A program made the position numbers and the translations under genes. From Hymenobacter rigui (GTDB lineage Bacteria; Bacteroidota; Bacteroidia; Cytophagales; Hymenobacteraceae): a DNA stretch of 64,000 nt. The notes beneath the pieces were generated by a model. The model was not told the DNA's origin and ran no database searches. It was given only the letters and a program-made list of their open reading frames with translations. This document shows, piece after piece, positions 8,388 through 17,422 of this stretch. The stretch is from the NCBI RefSeq assembly GCF_003944715.1, contig NZ_RWIT01000001.1, positions 868,001 through 932,000 of the forward strand, given 5' to 3'. Within the stretch, counting starts at the first letter, position 1; every line of letters begins with the position of its first letter.

Positions 8388-8654
8388 ATGGCACTGTGTA
8401 CTCACCTCCAGGCAATTGAAACTATCCTGCCTGCTCCCGCCGAGCACGTCTGCCCGGAATGCGTAGCCCTGGGCGACGAGTGGGTGCACCTGCGTGTGTG
8501 CCAGGCATGCGGCCACGTTGGCTGCTGCGATTCGTCCAAGAACCAGCACGCTACCCGCCACTTTCAGGCTGCCGGACACCCGGTAGTTACGTCGGCGGAG
8601 TCCGGCGAGCAATGGGCGTGGTGCTACGTGCACCAGCAATTGGCTGAATACTAG
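8388..8654 (+). CDS. UBP-type zinc finger mini-protein
   Basis: 88 residues from the ATG at 8388. Cys/His spacing (CTHLQ, CPEC, RVCQACGHVGCCDSSKNQHATRHFQAAGHPV, then WAWCYVHQ) matches the ZnF-UBP fold that in eukaryotes binds the ubiquitin C-terminus. In bacteria the same fold occurs as a stand-alone mini-protein of unknown role. The upstream in-frame extension overlaps osmC and was not used. Likely co-transcribed with the OsmC gene. Confidence 0.88.
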   Translation: MALCTHLQAIETILPAPAEHVCPECVALGDEWVHLRVCQACGHVGCCDSSKNQHATRHFQAAGHPVVTSAESGEQWAWCYVHQQLAEY

Positions 8655-8715
8655 ATTTCCCCCGTACGCGGTACCGCCCCACCGGCTATGGCGGGTGGCA
8701 CTGCCCGTTCTGTAT

Positions 8716-8723
8716 TACATTTG
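8716..8723 (+). promoter_or_regulatory. Candidate -7 box of the heme oxygenase/phytochrome operon
   Basis: TACATTTG, an exact match to TAnnTTTG, 51 bases before the ATG at 8775. No good TTG at -33. Confidence 0.5.
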
Positions 8724-8774
8724 TTTAACTCACCCAGGTCGGTTGTCGGATAAGCGGCAACCGACAATTTCTGA

Positions 8775-9344
8775 ATGAATTCCTCCTCTGGTCCCGTTGA
8801 TATTCTTTCCCGTCTTCGTCAGGAAACCCGCCCGTACCACGATGTGCTGGAAGCCAACGAGTTCAACCAGGCCCTGGGTGCCGGCACCATCACGGAGGAG
8901 AAAACGGCCCGGTTTCTGGCTAAGCTTTATGGGTTTGTAGTACCGTTTGAGCAGGCTGTACGGGCACATGGCAGCCTGTTTGGTCCCGAGTGGGAGCTGG
9001 AGCGACGCTTCCGCAGCCCCCTGCTCCGCCAGGATTTGCCGGCCGCCGATACGCTGCCGCTGGCACCCAACCTGCCGCCGCTGCATACCTGGCCCCAGTT
9101 GCTGGGGGCGCTGTACGTGCTGGAAGGCTCCACGCTGGGCGGGCAGGTAATTGCCCGGCAACTGGCTAAAGCCGGCATCCCGGCCCGGGCCTATTTCAGT
9201 GGCCACGCCGAGCAAACCGGTCCGCTCTGGAAAGCCTTTGTACACCAGCTGGCCGCCGCTGCCACCCCCGAAAACGCTGATGCCATTGTTGCCTCGGCTT
9301 CCCTCACGTTTCAACGCTTACACCAGTGGATAGAACAGGCGTAA
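8775..9344 (+). CDS. bphO: Heme oxygenase (biliverdin-producing)
   Basis: 189 residues. The proximal His lies in the N-terminal helix (RPYHDVLEANEF), and the conserved distal helix reads LYVLEGSTLGGQVIARQL, both typical of bacterial BphO/HemO. It opens heme to biliverdin, which is the chromophore of the phytochrome encoded immediately downstream. Its last 19 bases overlap the phytochrome start, so the two are translationally coupled. The gene order supports the symbol. Confidence 0.93.
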   Translation: MNSSSGPVDILSRLRQETRPYHDVLEANEFNQALGAGTITEEKTARFLAKLYGFVVPFEQAVRAHGSLFGPEWELERRFRSPLLRQDLPAADTLPLAPNLPPLHTWPQLLGALYVLEGSTLGGQVIARQLAKAGIPARAYFSGHAEQTGPLWKAFVHQLAAAATPENADAIVASASLTFQRLHQWIEQA

Positions 9345-11635
9345 CCCTTACCGATGAAAGTCTGGTTGGCCAGGAAATAACCCTTACCAACTGCGACCGG
9401 GAGCCCATTCATATTCCCGGCCTGATTCAGCCCTATGGCTTTTTGCTGTGCCTGGATGAGCATACGCGCCGTGTAGTGCAGGCCAGCGCCAATACGCAGG
9501 AGCTGCTGGGAATTCCGGCTGCAGAGCTGATTGGGCAGGGGTTGAACTGCCTGTTTGAGGCGGACCGTCTTATCGGAATCAATGCCCAGCTGGACCAACT
9601 GCGGGAGGGCCACCGTCTTATCGGTGTGCGGCTTGATTACCTGCCGGAGCAGCCCTTTTACAAGCTTATTCTGCACCGCTTCGATGCGTTGCTGTGGCTG
9701 GAATTTGAGCCCGTCGAAACTTCTCCCGATGGGCCGCTCGATATGCCGTCGTTGAACGATGCGTTGGGCCAGATGCTGGCCGCTACCTCGGTAGTGGAGT
9801 TCTGTGAGCATGCCGTGCAGCAGGTGCGCGCCATTACGGGCTTCGACCGGGTAATGGCCTACCGGTTTGCCGAGGACGAAAGTGGGGAAGTGGTAGCCGA
9901 GGCCCGGCGTTCCTCCCTGGACTCGTTCCTGGGGCTGCACTACCCGGCCACCGATATTCCGAAGCAGGCGCGGGCCATGTACCTCAAAAACTGGCTGCGC
10001 TTTATTCCGGATGTCGGCTATACTCCCGTACCGCTGGTACCCGTGCGCAACCCCGCCAGCCAGCGTCCTCCCGATATGACGTACTCCGTGCTGCGGAGCG
10101 TGTCGCCGATTCATGTGGAGTACCTCCAGAACATGGGCGTAGAAGCCACCATGACCATTTCCCTGATTCGGGATGGAAAGCTGTGGGGGTTGCTCGTGTG
10201 TCACCATTACTCGCCGCGCCTGGTCAGCTACGAGCTGCGCGACTTGTGCCAGTTCATCGGCAAAACCTTCTCGGCGCTGCTCAAAAGCAAGGAACAGGCC
10301 GATGCGTACGCCTACCAGCTCCGGCTACAGGAAAAACAGGCCCGGCTGTTTGGCCTGTTGGCGGAGTTTCCGGATTTCCGCAAAACGCTCTACGACCATC
10401 TGCCCGCCGTGAAGGACATCTTCGACTGTGGCGGCGTCATCGTGAGCTTCGAGGGGGACGTGGCCACGTACGGCGGTGCCCCCGCGCGTCCGCAAATTCA
10501 GGACCTGCTAACCTGGCTGAATACCACTATGCAGGGCGAGCTGTTTCACACCAACTCCTACGCCCGGCATAACCCCGCCGGTGTAGCTATACGCGCCACG
10601 GCCAGCGGCATTCTGGCCATCCGGCTGAGCCACACCCCCGGCGACTACCTCATCTGGCTACGGCCGGAAGTGCTGCAAACCGTTACCTGGGCCGGGCAGC
10701 AGCAAAAGGCCGAAGTATTGAAGGATGGGCAGCTGTACCTATCACCTCGTAACTCCTTCGCGGCCTGGAGTGAGTCGGTGGAGAATACGGCCTCGGAGTG
10801 GAAACCCCTCGAAGTGGACGCCGCCCAGGAAATCCGGCTGCGCATTGCCGATATCCGGCTGCGGCTGTTCAACGAAATTCAGGAGCGGGCCCACACCCTT
10901 ACCCGTCTCAACGCCGAGTTGGAGCGCAGCAACGACGAGCTGGACTCCTTCGCCTACGTTGCCTCCCACGACCTCAAGGAGCCACTACGGGGCATCCACA
11001 ACTACTCCATCTTTCTGCTGGAAGATTACGCCGATAAGCTGGATGCCGACGGCGTGCATAAGCTGGAAACCCTGGTGCGCCTGAGTCAGCGCATGGAGGC
11101 GCTTATTGAGTCTTTGCTGCAGCTTTCCCGGGTAGGCCGCCTGGAGCCCGAATTGCAGCCGGTAGATGTAAACCTGGTGCTGCGGGAGGTAACGGAGATA
11201 CTGCGGCCCCGCCTGGAGCAAACGGGCGTCCAGCTGACAGTAGCCAGTCCGCTGCCCACCGTGCACGCCGATCCGGTACGCCTGCGGGAAGTATTCAATA
11301 ACTTGCTTACCAATGCCATGCGCTACAACGATAGTGACGTGAAAACCGTAGAAGTCGGAGTGGCGTCAGGAAAGGTTGTTGGACCGCGTGGGCCCATTAA
11401 TTCGGCTGAATATCACGTTCTTTACGTGCGTGACAATGGCATCGGAATAGACCCCCGGCACCACGAAAGCATTTTTAAAATATTTAAGCGCTTACATAGC
11501 CAGGAAAAGTATGGCGGTGGCACCGGTGCCGGATTAGCCATTGCAAAAAAGATGATTGAAAAGAATGGCGGGCAGCTTTGGGTTGAATCACAGCCGAAAG
11601 CAGGGTCCACCTTCTTTTTCTCGGTTCCGAAATAA
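9326..11635 (+). CDS. bphP: Bacteriophytochrome histidine kinase
   Basis: 769 residues starting at GTG 9326. The biliverdin-binding Cys is residue 23 in LTNCDREPIHIPGLIQPYG. PAS (to about 120), GAF (about 140-320, with HYPATDIPKQAR) and PHY (about 330-500) follow. A HisKA domain (phospho-acceptor His in YVASHDLKEPLRG) and an HATPase domain (NNLLTNAMRYND, DNGIGIDP, GGGTGAGLAIAKK) complete a standard Cph1/BphP architecture. It senses red/far-red light and should phosphorylate the response regulator encoded 4 bases downstream. Confidence 0.95.
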   Translation: MDRTGVTLTDESLVGQEITLTNCDREPIHIPGLIQPYGFLLCLDEHTRRVVQASANTQELLGIPAAELIGQGLNCLFEADRLIGINAQLDQLREGHRLIGVRLDYLPEQPFYKLILHRFDALLWLEFEPVETSPDGPLDMPSLNDALGQMLAATSVVEFCEHAVQQVRAITGFDRVMAYRFAEDESGEVVAEARRSSLDSFLGLHYPATDIPKQARAMYLKNWLRFIPDVGYTPVPLVPVRNPASQRPPDMTYSVLRSVSPIHVEYLQNMGVEATMTISLIRDGKLWGLLVCHHYSPRLVSYELRDLCQFIGKTFSALLKSKEQADAYAYQLRLQEKQARLFGLLAEFPDFRKTLYDHLPAVKDIFDCGGVIVSFEGDVATYGGAPARPQIQDLLTWLNTTMQGELFHTNSYARHNPAGVAIRATASGILAIRLSHTPGDYLIWLRPEVLQTVTWAGQQQKAEVLKDGQLYLSPRNSFAAWSESVENTASEWKPLEVDAAQEIRLRIADIRLRLFNEIQERAHTLTRLNAELERSNDELDSFAYVASHDLKEPLRGIHNYSIFLLEDYADKLDADGVHKLETLVRLSQRMEALIESLLQLSRVGRLEPELQPVDVNLVLREVTEILRPRLEQTGVQLTVASPLPTVHADPVRLREVFNNLLTNAMRYNDSDVKTVEVGVASGKVVGPRGPINSAEYHVLYVRDNGIGIDPRHHESIFKIFKRLHSQEKYGGGTGAGLAIAKKMIEKNGGQLWVESQPKAGSTFFFSVPK

Positions 11636-11639
11636 CACC

Positions 11640-12083
11640 ATGAGTTCAGCTTCCCTCAAGCCCATTTTAGTTGTTGAAGACAGCGCAGAGGATTTCACGG
11701 CCCTGGGCCGGGCTTTCCGCAAACACGCGCTGCAAAACCCTGTGCTTCGCTGCGCCGATGGCGACCAGGCACTGGAATATCTGCAAGGGTATGGCCGTAG
11801 TACCAACTGGCCATCCGTGTTACCTGCCATTATTCTGCTGGATCTGAATATGCCCGGTACAGATGGACGGCAGGTACTGGAAATTGTGAAGCAGGATGAT
11901 ATTCTGAGCACTATTCCCGTTATCATCTTCAGCACGTCTTCCAACTCAAAGGATATTGACGACTGCTATCAGCTGGGAGCCAACAGCTACCTCACCAAGC
12001 CAATTGGCTACGCCGCTATGGAAGAGAAAGTGCGGCTGATTGTGCAGTACTGGCTGGAAGCAGTTGAGCTGCCCGTCGCTTAA
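11640..12083 (+). CDS. Single-domain response regulator, Rcp1-like
   Basis: 147 residues, a receiver domain only: acidic pair in VVEDSAED, phospho-acceptor Asp in ILLDLNMPGTDG, Thr/Ser in IIFSTSSN and Lys in YLTKP. Its position 4 bases after bphP and its resemblance to cyanobacterial Rcp1 (SNSKDIDDCYQLGANSYL) make it the likely phosphorylation partner of the phytochrome. The start at 11640 was chosen because the longer frame runs inside bphP. Confidence 0.93.
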   Translation: MSSASLKPILVVEDSAEDFTALGRAFRKHALQNPVLRCADGDQALEYLQGYGRSTNWPSVLPAIILLDLNMPGTDGRQVLEIVKQDDILSTIPVIIFSTSSNSKDIDDCYQLGANSYLTKPIGYAAMEEKVRLIVQYWLEAVELPVA

Positions 12084-12096
12084 GTCTGCATCCTCT

Positions 12097-13311
12097 GTGA
12101 AAAAAATCCTGCTGGCCGACGATAACGAGATAGACCGCATGCTCTACCGCCGCTTCCTGGGGAAGCAGTTGGGGTACGAGAGTCTGGAGTTCCACGAAGC
12201 CACGTCCGGTGAGGAAGCCATTGCGCTGTACAAAAGCCTGCGACCCGATTGTGTGCTGCTGGATTACAACCTGCAGGACACCGACGGACTGACGGTGCTG
12301 GAGCAATGCCGGCAGGTTGCCCCTTCTGAGGGCATGTGCGTGGTCATGATTACGGGTAGCGGCAATGAGAAGCTGGCAGTGCGCGCGCTGAACGGTGGCG
12401 CTTCCGACTACTTAGTAAAGGGGCAGTTCGACCGGGAGCTACTGATCAAAACGGTTACGCATGCCATGGAGAAAAGCGAGTGGCAGCACTACCAGGCCCG
12501 CTACCACGCGCAGCTCCAAACCATCAATCAGCAGCTCCGTGACTCCCTGGCAGAGCTTACCGATACCCGGCAGCAACTGCAGGCGCGCAATCAAGAGCTG
12601 GCTACCATCAACCGGGAACTGGCCCGCACCAATGCTGATCTGGATAACTTCGTATATGCCGCTTCCCACGATCTGCGTCAGCCTGTAAATAACCTGCAAG
12701 GGCTATTTGATGAGCTGCGCCGGGTAGCGGTTTTCCCCGATCCGGAAGAAGCCAAGGTACTACGGCTGGTAGATATGTCGCTGCAGGCCCTTACCACCAC
12801 TATTACCGATCTGGCAACCGTAGTACAGGAGCAGCGCGCAACCGGCACCCAAGTAGTTGAGCAGGTCAGCATTCGGGAATTGATGGACGAAGTGCGCAAC
12901 TCCCTGCGTACTCAGATTAACCGTACCAAGGCGCATATCCGGCTGGAAATGGAGCAGATGGAACAGGTAGAGTACGTGCGCGCCAATCTGCGCACCATTC
13001 TACTGAATCTTGTCTCCAACGCCCTGAAATACCATCATCCTGCGCGTACTCCCGAGGTAACTATCCGGACGCTGCTGCACAATGGCGCGCCCGTGCTGGA
13101 GGTGCAGGATAACGGAATGGGAATTGACCTTGACCGGCACGGGGCCGAGCTGTTTCAGCTGTTCCGGCGGTTTCATCCGGGGGTGGAAGGAACCGGAGTG
13201 GGCCTTTTCCTGGTAAACCGCTTGGTGCAGGCTGGTGGCGGCCACATAGCAGTGGAAAGCCGTGAAGGCGAAGGCACCACGTTCCGAGTGTACCTGAACG
13301 AAGCCGATTAA
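12097..13311 (+). CDS. Hybrid receiver-histidine kinase
   Basis: 404 residues from the GTG at 12097, which gives MKKILLADDNEID at the exact start of a receiver domain. The phospho-acceptor is in CVLLDYNLQDTDG. A coiled-coil linker (about 125-180), a HisKA domain (YAASHDLRQPVNN) and an HATPase domain (LVSNALKYHH, DNGMGIDL, GTGVGLFLVNRL) follow. It may be the next relay step in light signalling, or it may feed back on the phytochrome. Last gene of the operon; a long hairpin follows. Confidence 0.92.
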   Translation: MKKILLADDNEIDRMLYRRFLGKQLGYESLEFHEATSGEEAIALYKSLRPDCVLLDYNLQDTDGLTVLEQCRQVAPSEGMCVVMITGSGNEKLAVRALNGGASDYLVKGQFDRELLIKTVTHAMEKSEWQHYQARYHAQLQTINQQLRDSLAELTDTRQQLQARNQELATINRELARTNADLDNFVYAASHDLRQPVNNLQGLFDELRRVAVFPDPEEAKVLRLVDMSLQALTTTITDLATVVQEQRATGTQVVEQVSIRELMDEVRNSLRTQINRTKAHIRLEMEQMEQVEYVRANLRTILLNLVSNALKYHHPARTPEVTIRTLLHNGAPVLEVQDNGMGIDLDRHGAELFQLFRRFHPGVEGTGVGLFLVNRLVQAGGGHIAVESREGEGTTFRVYLNEAD

Positions 13312-13319
13312 AAAAATCT

Positions 13320-13380
13320 AGTTTTCCGAACGCAAAAGCGCCGCTCTGTTGCAGAGCGGCGCTTTTGCGTTCGGAAAACT
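13320..13380. terminator. Long perfect inverted repeat between convergent genes
   Basis: Two perfect 29-base arms (13320-13348 and 13352-13380) separated by TTG. It separates the phytochrome operon from serS, which ends at 13390, and probably stops both transcripts. The stem is much longer than a normal terminator. Confidence 0.8.
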
Positions 13381-13389
13381 ATGGGTCGG

Positions 13390-14664
13390 TTAACCGATCT
13401 GGCTGAAGCCGCAGTAAGAGTGCAGCACCTTGGGCAGCCGGATTCCCTCGGCAGTCTGGTTATTTTCCAGCAGAGCGGCCACAATGCGGGGCAGCGCCAG
13501 TGCCGAGCCGTTGAGGGTGTGGAGCAGCTGGGTTTTGCCGCCTTCGGTGCGGTAGCGCAGCTTCAGGCGGTTTGCCTGGTAGGTTTCGAAGTTGGAGGCG
13601 GAGCTTACTTCCAGCCACCGTTGCTGGGCCGCGCTCCATACTTCCAGGTCATAGGTCAGGGCCGAGGTGAAGCCCATGTCGCCGCCGCAGAGGCGCAGCA
13701 CGCGGTAAGGCAGCTCCAGCTTCTGCAGCAGATTCTCGATGTGCGCTACCATGCCGTCCAGTGCCGCGTAGCTGTTCTCGGGCTGCGTGATTTGTACAAT
13801 TTCTACTTTATCGAACTGGTGCAGGCGGTTGAGGCCGCGCACATGCGCGCCCCAGCTACCCGCCTCCCGCCGGAAGCAGGGCGTATAGCCGGTATTGAGA
13901 ATGGGAAGCTGAGCCGGCGCAATGATTTCGTCGCGGTACAGGTTGGTGATGGGCACCTCCGCCGTCGGAATCAGGTACAGGTCGTCGGCGGTGGCGTGGT
14001 ACATCTGGCCCTCCTTATCGGGTAGCTGGCCGGTGCCATAGCCGCTGGCCTCGTTCACCAGAATCGGGGGCTGAATTTCGGTGTAGCCGGCGTTGCGGGC
14101 CTCGTCCAGAAAGAAGTTAATGAGCGCGCGCTGCAGGCGGGCACCCTGGCCTTTGTACACCGGAAAACCCGCTCCGGTAATCTTGTTGCCCAGCGCGAAG
14201 TCAATAATATCGTACTGCTCAATCAGCTCCCAGTGCGGTTTAGCCCCGGCCGGCAGTTCCGGCTTACTGCCCACTTCCCGCACCACCTCGTTGTCATCGG
14301 CCGAGCGGCCGGCGGGTACGCTGCTGTGCGGTACGTTGGGCAGCTTGTAGAGGGTCTGCTGCAGTTCCTTCTCCACTTCGGCCAGCTCCTCGGCGTGGGC
14401 CTTGGTATGTTGCTTCAGCTCGGCCGTACGCGCCTTCAGGGTTTCGGCTTCGGCCTTGTTGCCGGCCTTCATCAGCCCGCCAATCTGCCGGGCCAGCTCG
14501 TTGGCCTCTGCCTGCGCCTGGTCGTGGGAGGTTTGCAGCTCCTTGCGCCGCTGATCCAGCTGCAGAATGGACTGCACGTCGGCTTCGGCGGTAGCATAGT
14601 TACGTTTGGCCAGGCCAGCCAGCACGGCGGCGGTATGTTCTTTCAGGACGGAAACTTGCAGCAT
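13390..14664 (-). CDS. serS: Seryl-tRNA synthetase
   Basis: 424 residues from the ATG at 14664 (MLQVSVLKEHTAAVLAGL); the upstream in-frame extension was rejected. An N-terminal antiparallel coiled-coil arm (about 10-110, EVEKELQQTLYKLPNVP) is followed by the class II core with motif 2 (FRREAGSWGAHVRGLNRLH) and motif 3 (ALPRIVAALLENNQ). The enzyme charges tRNA-Ser in the cytoplasm. A matching -7 box lies 29 bases upstream. Confidence 0.97.
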   Translation of the reverse strand: MLQVSVLKEHTAAVLAGLAKRNYATAEADVQSILQLDQRRKELQTSHDQAQAEANELARQIGGLMKAGNKAEAETLKARTAELKQHTKAHAEELAEVEKELQQTLYKLPNVPHSSVPAGRSADDNEVVREVGSKPELPAGAKPHWELIEQYDIIDFALGNKITGAGFPVYKGQGARLQRALINFFLDEARNAGYTEIQPPILVNEASGYGTGQLPDKEGQMYHATADDLYLIPTAEVPITNLYRDEIIAPAQLPILNTGYTPCFRREAGSWGAHVRGLNRLHQFDKVEIVQITQPENSYAALDGMVAHIENLLQKLELPYRVLRLCGGDMGFTSALTYDLEVWSAAQQRWLEVSSASNFETYQANRLKLRYRTEGGKTQLLHTLNGSALALPRIVAALLENNQTAEGIRLPKVLHSYCGFSQIG

Positions 14665-14692
14665 AACAACAGAAATGCGAAAACGGAATAGG

Positions 14693-14700
14693 CAAAAATA
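14693..14700 (-). promoter_or_regulatory. Candidate -7 box of serS
   Basis: On the minus strand the bases read TATTTTTG, matching TAnnTTTG, 28 bases before the serS ATG. The 14740-15146 stretch between serS and rho otherwise shows no gene; no T-box or tRNA fold was recognised. Confidence 0.45.
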
Positions 14701-15146
14701 GAAGTTTGCCGCGGCAGATGCCGTAGAAATTAACCGCACCCCGGAATTTAGCCGCCCATGCGCCTGCCCGCTGCAAACGGAACTGTTTGGTTACCGGTCG
14801 GGGTTCTTCGAGCAAGCAGCCTGCTAACAGGTTGGAACGCTGTATCCTTTGTCCCGAAATGCGCGTAAAGGAATCAGGCTGTGAAATCTGCCATACGATT
14901 TGGCAGTTCCCCGGTATTCCGCTAACATTGCACATACAAGCCAGCTCTGGTTGGCGGACCCCGTGGCAGTTTTTACCGAGCCCGGTCCGCGCTTTGCTTT
15001 TTGCACCAGCTGGTTCCACCCACGGTTTTTACTTCTCGCTTTTTTCTGCGTCGGGCGCCGCGTTGCGGTTACCTTCTGTGCCCGGAATGGCCTGTGCTGC
15101 CTTGTTGTAGGCTTTTTAGCCGCCCCCTTTTCGCTCCGCTGTTTAT

Positions 15147-17360
15147 ATGTACACTATTGACGAGTTAAAGGACCGTTTGCTGTCCGAATTGAAAGAAATT
15201 GCTGAAAATCTGAAAGTCGGCAACTTCAAGAAACTCAGCAAGCAGGACCTGATCTACAAGATTCTGGATCAGCAGGCTATTACGCCCGCCGACAAACTTC
15301 CCCAAAAAGTGAAATCCGGCGAGGCCGCTGCTCCGGCTCCGGAAGCAGAGGCTTCTGCGCCGGCAGCCAAGCCGGCTGCCGCGCCCAAAACAGCCGCTAC
15401 CCGTGCCGCTCGGCCGGCGGCCACTCGGCCGGCGCGCGCCAAGGCTGCTCCGGTTTCAGCCGAAGCGCCCGCCGCTGGAAGTGCTGAGCCGGCTACCGTT
15501 GCGCCTGCCGCTGAGCAAGCAGCTGCCCCCACCGAAATTGCGCCGGTTCCAGCAGCTGCTGAAACTGCCCCTGCCATGGCTGAGCAGCCCGTGCAGCCGA
15601 TAGCAGAAACTTCTCCAGTTGCAACAGAGGAAACTGCCCTGAATGAGGACGCTCCCAGCGCCGACCGCCCTGTGAAATTGTACCAGCGTCCGGAGCGCCG
15701 CACGCGCACCGACCGCGCCGGCCGGCCCATTGTAACGGCCCCGGTTGCCGCTTCGGACGTGGCCGTCAGCACCGAAGTGTTTGAGGCTGCACCAGTGGTA
15801 GCTGAGGTTGCCGTGGCACCGGCCCGCGACCTGCGCCCAGTGGACCCAACCGCCCCGGCGCCCATGCGGGAAGTGCGGACCGAACAGCCCCGCATTTTCC
15901 GGGAAGGCCGCGAATACCGCAACGATGCCCCACGTGAAAACCGGAACGAGCTTCGCACGGAAAGCAACGGCCGCGCTGAGCAGTCTCGTGACCAGCGGGC
16001 CGACCAGCCCCGCGCCGACTTCCGCCAGGAGGGCAGCGCGTTGCGTGAAGGCCGCAACGACCAGCCGCGCAACCTGCGCGACGGCAGCCGCCCCGATGCC
16101 CGTGAGCAGCGGGAGCAGCGCCGCGAGGAACGCTACGCTGCCCGCGAACTGCAGCGGCAGCAGCGCCAGGCAGAGCGCCTCAACAACCCTACTGAGCAGC
16201 CCCGCGCCGACCGGCAGGAGCAGCGCCCCGCCCGCCAGGAATTTGATATTACCATTCCGGGGGAAGGTACGCTGGAAATGATGCCCGACGGCGGCTACGG
16301 CTTCCTGCGCAGCCCTTTCTATAACTACCTCGCCTCGCCCGACGACATCTATGTGGCCCCGCAGCAGGTGAAGCAGTTCGGGCTGAAAGCCGGCGACACG
16401 GTAAAATGCACCATCCGGCCCCCGCGCGACGGGGAGAAATATTTTGCCTTAGTAAGCGTGGAAGGTATCAATGGCCGCTCGGTGGAAGATGCCCGGGACC
16501 GGATACCCTTCAACAACCTCACGCCGTTGTTTGCCGAAGAGCGCCTCAAGCTCACGACGAAGCCCAGCCAGTACAGCACCCGCATTCTGGATCTGTTTGC
16601 CCCCATTGGCAAAGGACAGCGCGGCCTGATTGTGGCCCAGCCCAAAACCGGTAAAACGGTGCTGCTCCAGGAAATTGCCAACGCCATTTCGGAAAACCAC
16701 CCCGAGGTGTACCTGATGATTCTGCTCATCGATGAACGCCCGGAAGAAGTAACGGACATGGCCCGCTCGGTGAAAGCCGAAGTGCTCAGCTCTACTTTCG
16801 ACGAGACGGCCGACCGCCACGTAAAAATTGCCACTATTGCCATGGAGAAGGCCAAGCGCCTCGTGGAATGTGGCCACGACGTGGTGATTCTGCTCGACTC
16901 CATTACCCGCCTGGCCCGCGCCTACAACACGGTGCAGCCGGCTTCGGGTAAAATCCTGTCGGGTGGTGTAGATGCCAATGCTCTGCACAAGCCCAAGCGT
17001 TTCTTCGGGGCGGCCCGCAACGTGGAGGATGGTGGCTCCCTGACTATTATTGCCACGGCCCTTATCGAAACCGGCTCCAAGATGGACGAGGTTATCTTCG
17101 AGGAATTCAAAGGCACCGGCAACATGGAATTGCAGCTGGACCGTAAACTGGCCAATAAGCGCATCTTCCCCGCCATTGACGTACCGGCCTCCGGCACCCG
17201 CCGCGAAGACCTGCTCATGAGCAAGGATGAGCTGAACCGCATCTGGGTACTGCGCAAGTTTATGTCCGATATGACGGCTTCTGAAGCCATGGAGTTCCTG
17301 AAGGACCGCATGAAAGGCACCCGCGACAACGAGGAGTTCCTGCTGGCTATGAACGGCTAA
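15147..17360 (+). CDS. rho: Transcription termination factor Rho with long disordered insertion
   Basis: 737 residues, against about 420 in E. coli. An N-terminal Rho-N domain (about 1-45, [18 protein letters not shown]) is followed by an Ala/Pro/Glu-rich segment (about 55-175) and an Arg/Asn/Gln/Glu-rich segment (about 190-355) with no fold apparent. The RNA-binding domain resumes near 365 ([19 protein letters not shown]). The ATPase has Walker A QPKTGKT, Walker [14 protein letters not shown] and a complete Q/R-loop region. Insertions of this kind are known in Bacteroidota Rho and have been linked to phase separation in Bacteroides. Confidence 0.97.
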   Translation: MYTIDELKDRLLSELKEIAENLKVGNFKKLSKQDLIYKILDQQAITPADKLPQKVKSGEAAAPAPEAEASAPAAKPAAAPKTAATRAARPAATRPARAKAAPVSAEAPAAGSAEPATVAPAAEQAAAPTEIAPVPAAAETAPAMAEQPVQPIAETSPVATEETALNEDAPSADRPVKLYQRPERRTRTDRAGRPIVTAPVAASDVAVSTEVFEAAPVVAEVAVAPARDLRPVDPTAPAPMREVRTEQPRIFREGREYRNDAPRENRNELRTESNGRAEQSRDQRADQPRADFRQEGSALREGRNDQPRNLRDGSRPDAREQREQRREERYAARELQRQQRQAERLNNPTEQPRADRQEQRPARQEFDITIPGEGTLEMMPDGGYGFLRSPFYNYLASPDDIYVAPQQVKQFGLKAGDTVKCTIRPPRDGEKYFALVSVEGINGRSVEDARDRIPFNNLTPLFAEERLKLTTKPSQYSTRILDLFAPIGKGQRGLIVAQPKTGKTVLLQEIANAISENHPEVYLMILLIDERPEEVTDMARSVKAEVLSSTFDETADRHVKIATIAMEKAKRLVECGHDVVILLDSITRLARAYNTVQPASGKILSGGVDANALHKPKRFFGAARNVEDGGSLTIIATALIETGSKMDEVIFEEFKGTGNMELQLDRKLANKRIFPAIDVPASGTRREDLLMSKDELNRIWVLRKFMSDMTASEAMEFLKDRMKGTRDNEEFLLAMNG

Positions 17361-17375
17361 GTAGTTTCTCTCTAC

Positions 17376-17412
17376 AAAAAGCCCCCGCTGCAATTGCAGC
17401 GGGGGCTTTTTT
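17376..17412. terminator. Terminator shared by rho and the T9SS gene
   Basis: AAAAAGCCCCCGCTGCAA / TTGCAGCGGGGGCTTTTTT, a perfect stem with A and T runs on both sides, between convergent genes. Confidence 0.88.
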
Positions 17413-17422
17413 GTGTGGTCGT

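Noticed and set aside
14740..15146. Riboswitch or T-box between serS and rho
   Set aside because: No conserved core sequence was seen, and only weak pairing could be found; T-boxes are not expected in this phylum.
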